Below, piece after piece: positions 12,856 through 13,958 of a stretch of DNA of 13,958 bases. Below the pieces are notes generated by a model that was given only the letters and a program-made list of their open reading frames with translations, had not been told where the DNA came from and did not search any database. The stretch comes from UM-FILTER-42-14 sp964586055 (GTDB lineage Bacteria > Patescibacteriota > Microgenomatia > UBA1400 > PJMF01). The position numbers and the translations under genes were made by a program. Positions within the stretch are counted from its first letter, which is position 1, and each line of letters begins with the position of its first letter. Where the stretch lies: assembly GCA_964586055.1 (NCBI GenBank), contig CAZPFX010000020.1, positions 1-13,958 on the forward strand, given 5' to 3'.

Positions 12856-13863
12856 GTGCAAAAAAATTGGAGCGCCCTTCTGGTACGTGAAGCAGTAATT
12901 GATGCTATTCGTTTGTTTTTTAAGTCAAATGGCTTTCATGAAGTGGAAACACCCCTGCTTGTAGAATGTGCTGATCCTGAACCGAGCATTGAACCTTTCT
13001 CTACTTCATTAATTCAAGCTAGCGATTCTTATCGAGGTTATTTAACCACCAGTCCTGAGTTCTCGATGAAAAAGCTCTTGGCTCAAGGTTCTGGGCATAT
13101 TTTTCAGATTTGTAAAAGTTTCAGAAATGCTGAGCCAGTTAGTTCCAGACACAATCCGGAGTTCACTATTCTCGAGTGGTATCGGGTGGATGCGAATTAT
13201 AACGATATCATGGATGATTGTGAAAAATTACTCAAGTTTATTTTTGATTATCTGGAGGGAAAAAAATTGCTTGCTGATTTTAGATTTGATCTTTCTTCAC
13301 CCTGGGAAAAAATTTCAGTCGCTGAAGCTTTTCAGAAATATGCAGGCATCGAGGAGTTATTGCTTCATGACGAAGAGAAGTTTAAATCGATGGCATCTAA
13401 GAAAGGTTATGCAGTAGAATCAGAGACGTCCTTTCAAGAACTCTTTGATCAAATTCTGGTTAATGAAATCGAATCAAATCTAGGAAAAACTCGACCAACA
13501 ATTCTTTATGATTATCTAGCCCCCCAAGCAGCGTTAGCTAAAAAAAAGTCGAGTGATCCAAGATATGCAGAAAGATTTGAGTTTTATATTAATGGCGTTG
13601 AGCTTGGCAATGCGTTTTCTGAACTCACTGATAGCAAAGAGCAATTGGCTAGATTTCAAGATCAGAACCGAGCCAGACTTCTCCAAGGAAGGCCCGAGAT
13701 GAAGATTGATGATGATTTAATTAAGGCGCTCTCGAAAATTAATCAAGAAATGGGCGGGATTGCCGTCGGAGTTGATAGACTGGTAATGCTATTTTCCGGA
13801 AAAGAAGATATCGGAGAAACACTAGCTTTCTCAGCTCGAGATGTATTTTCTCTAGACCAGTGA
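12856..13863 (+). CDS. epmA: Elongation factor P (R)-beta-lysine ligase EpmA (GenX/PoxA)
   Basis: 335 residues, a class II LysRS-like catalytic core without the N-terminal anticodon-binding OB domain, close to the 325 residues of E. coli EpmA. Seen: ETPLLVECADPEPSIEPF (31-48), TTSPEFSMKKLLAQGSGHIF (64-83), motif 2 FRNAEPVSSRHNPEFTILEW (89-108), FEFYINGVELGNAFSEL (241-257) and motif 3 GGIAVGVDRLVML (300-312). Ala at 302-303 stands where LysRS has Gly; in E. coli EpmA this alanine (A298) favours beta-lysine over alpha-lysine. EpmA attaches (R)-beta-lysine to a lysine of EF-P, which helps ribosomes at proline stretches. EF-P starts 15 bp downstream. The first codon is GTG 12856, 6 nt after TATACT. 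The partner aminomutase EpmB is not in the window. Confidence 0.92.
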   Translation: MQKNWSALLVREAVIDAIRLFFKSNGFHEVETPLLVECADPEPSIEPFSTSLIQASDSYRGYLTTSPEFSMKKLLAQGSGHIFQICKSFRNAEPVSSRHNPEFTILEWYRVDANYNDIMDDCEKLLKFIFDYLEGKKLLADFRFDLSSPWEKISVAEAFQKYAGIEELLLHDEEKFKSMASKKGYAVESETSFQELFDQILVNEIESNLGKTRPTILYDYLAPQAALAKKKSSDPRYAERFEFYINGVELGNAFSELTDSKEQLARFQDQNRARLLQGRPEMKIDDDLIKALSKINQEMGGIAVGVDRLVMLFSGKEDIGETLAFSARDVFSLDQ

Positions 13864-13869
13864 TAGAAT
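13864..13869 (+). promoter_or_regulatory. -10-like TAGAAT before efp
   Basis: TAGAAT directly follows the epmA stop and lies 9 nt before the EF-P ATG at 13879. It sits in the loop of a small inverted repeat: AGACCAG (13854-13860) pairs with CTGGTTT (13870-13876), with one G-T pair. EF-P may thus have its own promoter as well as read-through from epmA. Confidence 0.35.
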
Positions 13870-13878
13870 CTGGTTTCT

Positions 13879-13958
13879 ATGGCAACGATTAAAGCAGGCA
13901 GTATCAGAAAAGGCATGTACATTCTTTTTAAGAATGCGCCTTATTTGGTGACTAAGAC
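13879..13958 (+). CDS. efp: Elongation factor P, N-terminal fragment (runs off right edge)
   Basis: Only 26 codons are visible, beginning MATIKAGSIRKGMYILFKNA and continuing PYLVTK. The GSIRKGMYI..KNAPYLV pattern matches the opening beta strands of the EF-P KOW-like domain (..DLRKGM.I...G..Y.V). EF-P promotes peptide bond formation at consecutive prolines. Its position right behind epmA strongly supports the call. The modified lysine (about residue 34) lies just past the window edge, so it cannot be confirmed here. Confidence 0.85.
   Translation, partial: MATIKAGSIRKGMYILFKNAPYLVTK

Noticed and set aside
12856..13863. Lysyl-tRNA synthetase (LysS)
   Set aside because: The OB-fold anticodon domain is missing, motif 3 has Ala instead of Gly, and efp follows directly; EpmA fits better.
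13854..13876. Inverted repeat between epmA and efp as a terminator
   Set aside because: The stem is only 7 bp with a G-T pair, no U-tract follows, and it overlaps the efp start; it may be chance or a weak regulatory fold.
1..13958. CRISPR arrays, insertion sequences, integrases or a defence island
   Set aside because: No regularly spaced repeats, transposase or recombinase motifs, or terminal inverted repeats were seen on either strand.

Overview
The window reads as a compact, moderately AT-rich bacterial genome, most likely a member of the Patescibacteria/Candidate Phyla Radiation. The lineage is inferred from gene content and layout, not shown by a marker gene. Supporting signs are very short intergenic spaces, stop codons that overlap or nearly abut (Elp3/MazG, YbaK/DsbA), few Shine-Dalgarno sites, start codons lying just downstream of -10-like hexamers, tRNA genes without encoded CCA, and archaeal- or eukaryote-like versions of housekeeping enzymes. 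UGA is used as a normal stop, so the Gracilibacteria/SR1 code is excluded.

Layout. 1-1450 (-) is the 5' part of one long gene that fuses a vitamin K epoxide reductase (VKOR) membrane domain to a class-2-like dihydroorotate dehydrogenase; it runs off the left edge. 1471-2226 (-) is a Trm9/ALKBH8-like tRNA wobble-uridine methyltransferase, head to head with 2255-4060 (+), a complete Elp3 (radical SAM plus GNAT). Elp3 makes the cm5U34 precursor and Trm9 methylates it, so the pair looks like a minimal mcm5U34 pathway. A minus-strand cluster follows, in transcription order: a fusion of archaeal-type phosphopantetheine adenylyltransferase and archaeal-type GTP-dependent dephospho-CoA kinase (7114-8052), the AAA+ ATPase RarA/MgsA (5883-7067), a short RecQ helicase (4397-5857) and a MazG-like pyrophosphohydrolase (4062-4388).

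8129-9018 (+) is an alpha/beta hydrolase split by an apparent single-base frameshift. 9060-9497 (-) is an unrecognised four-helix membrane protein in very AT-rich DNA. tRNA-Pro(UGG) and tRNA-Leu(UAA) lie on the minus strand, an MFS transporter interrupted by 100 Ns on the plus strand, then tRNA-Gly(UCC) five bases ahead of a YbaK-type deacylase. The right end carries a membrane-anchored DsbA-like oxidoreductase (-), an RsuA/RluB pseudouridine synthase (-) and, divergent from it, EpmA (EF-P beta-lysine ligase) followed by the start of EF-P.

How the genes fit together. Much of the content tunes translation: Elp3/Trm9 (U34 of tRNA), YbaK (mischarged tRNA), the rRNA pseudouridine synthase, and EpmA/EF-P. 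All three tRNAs present have U at position 34 and are possible Elp3 substrates. VKOR (left end) and DsbA (right side) form a plausible oxidative folding pair. The strongest candidates for novelty are the Elp3-Trm9 module, the VKOR-DHODH fusion, the all-archaeal-type PPAT-DPCK fusion, and the near-leaderless promoter architecture, of which the mirror-symmetric rluB/epmA promoter is the clearest case.
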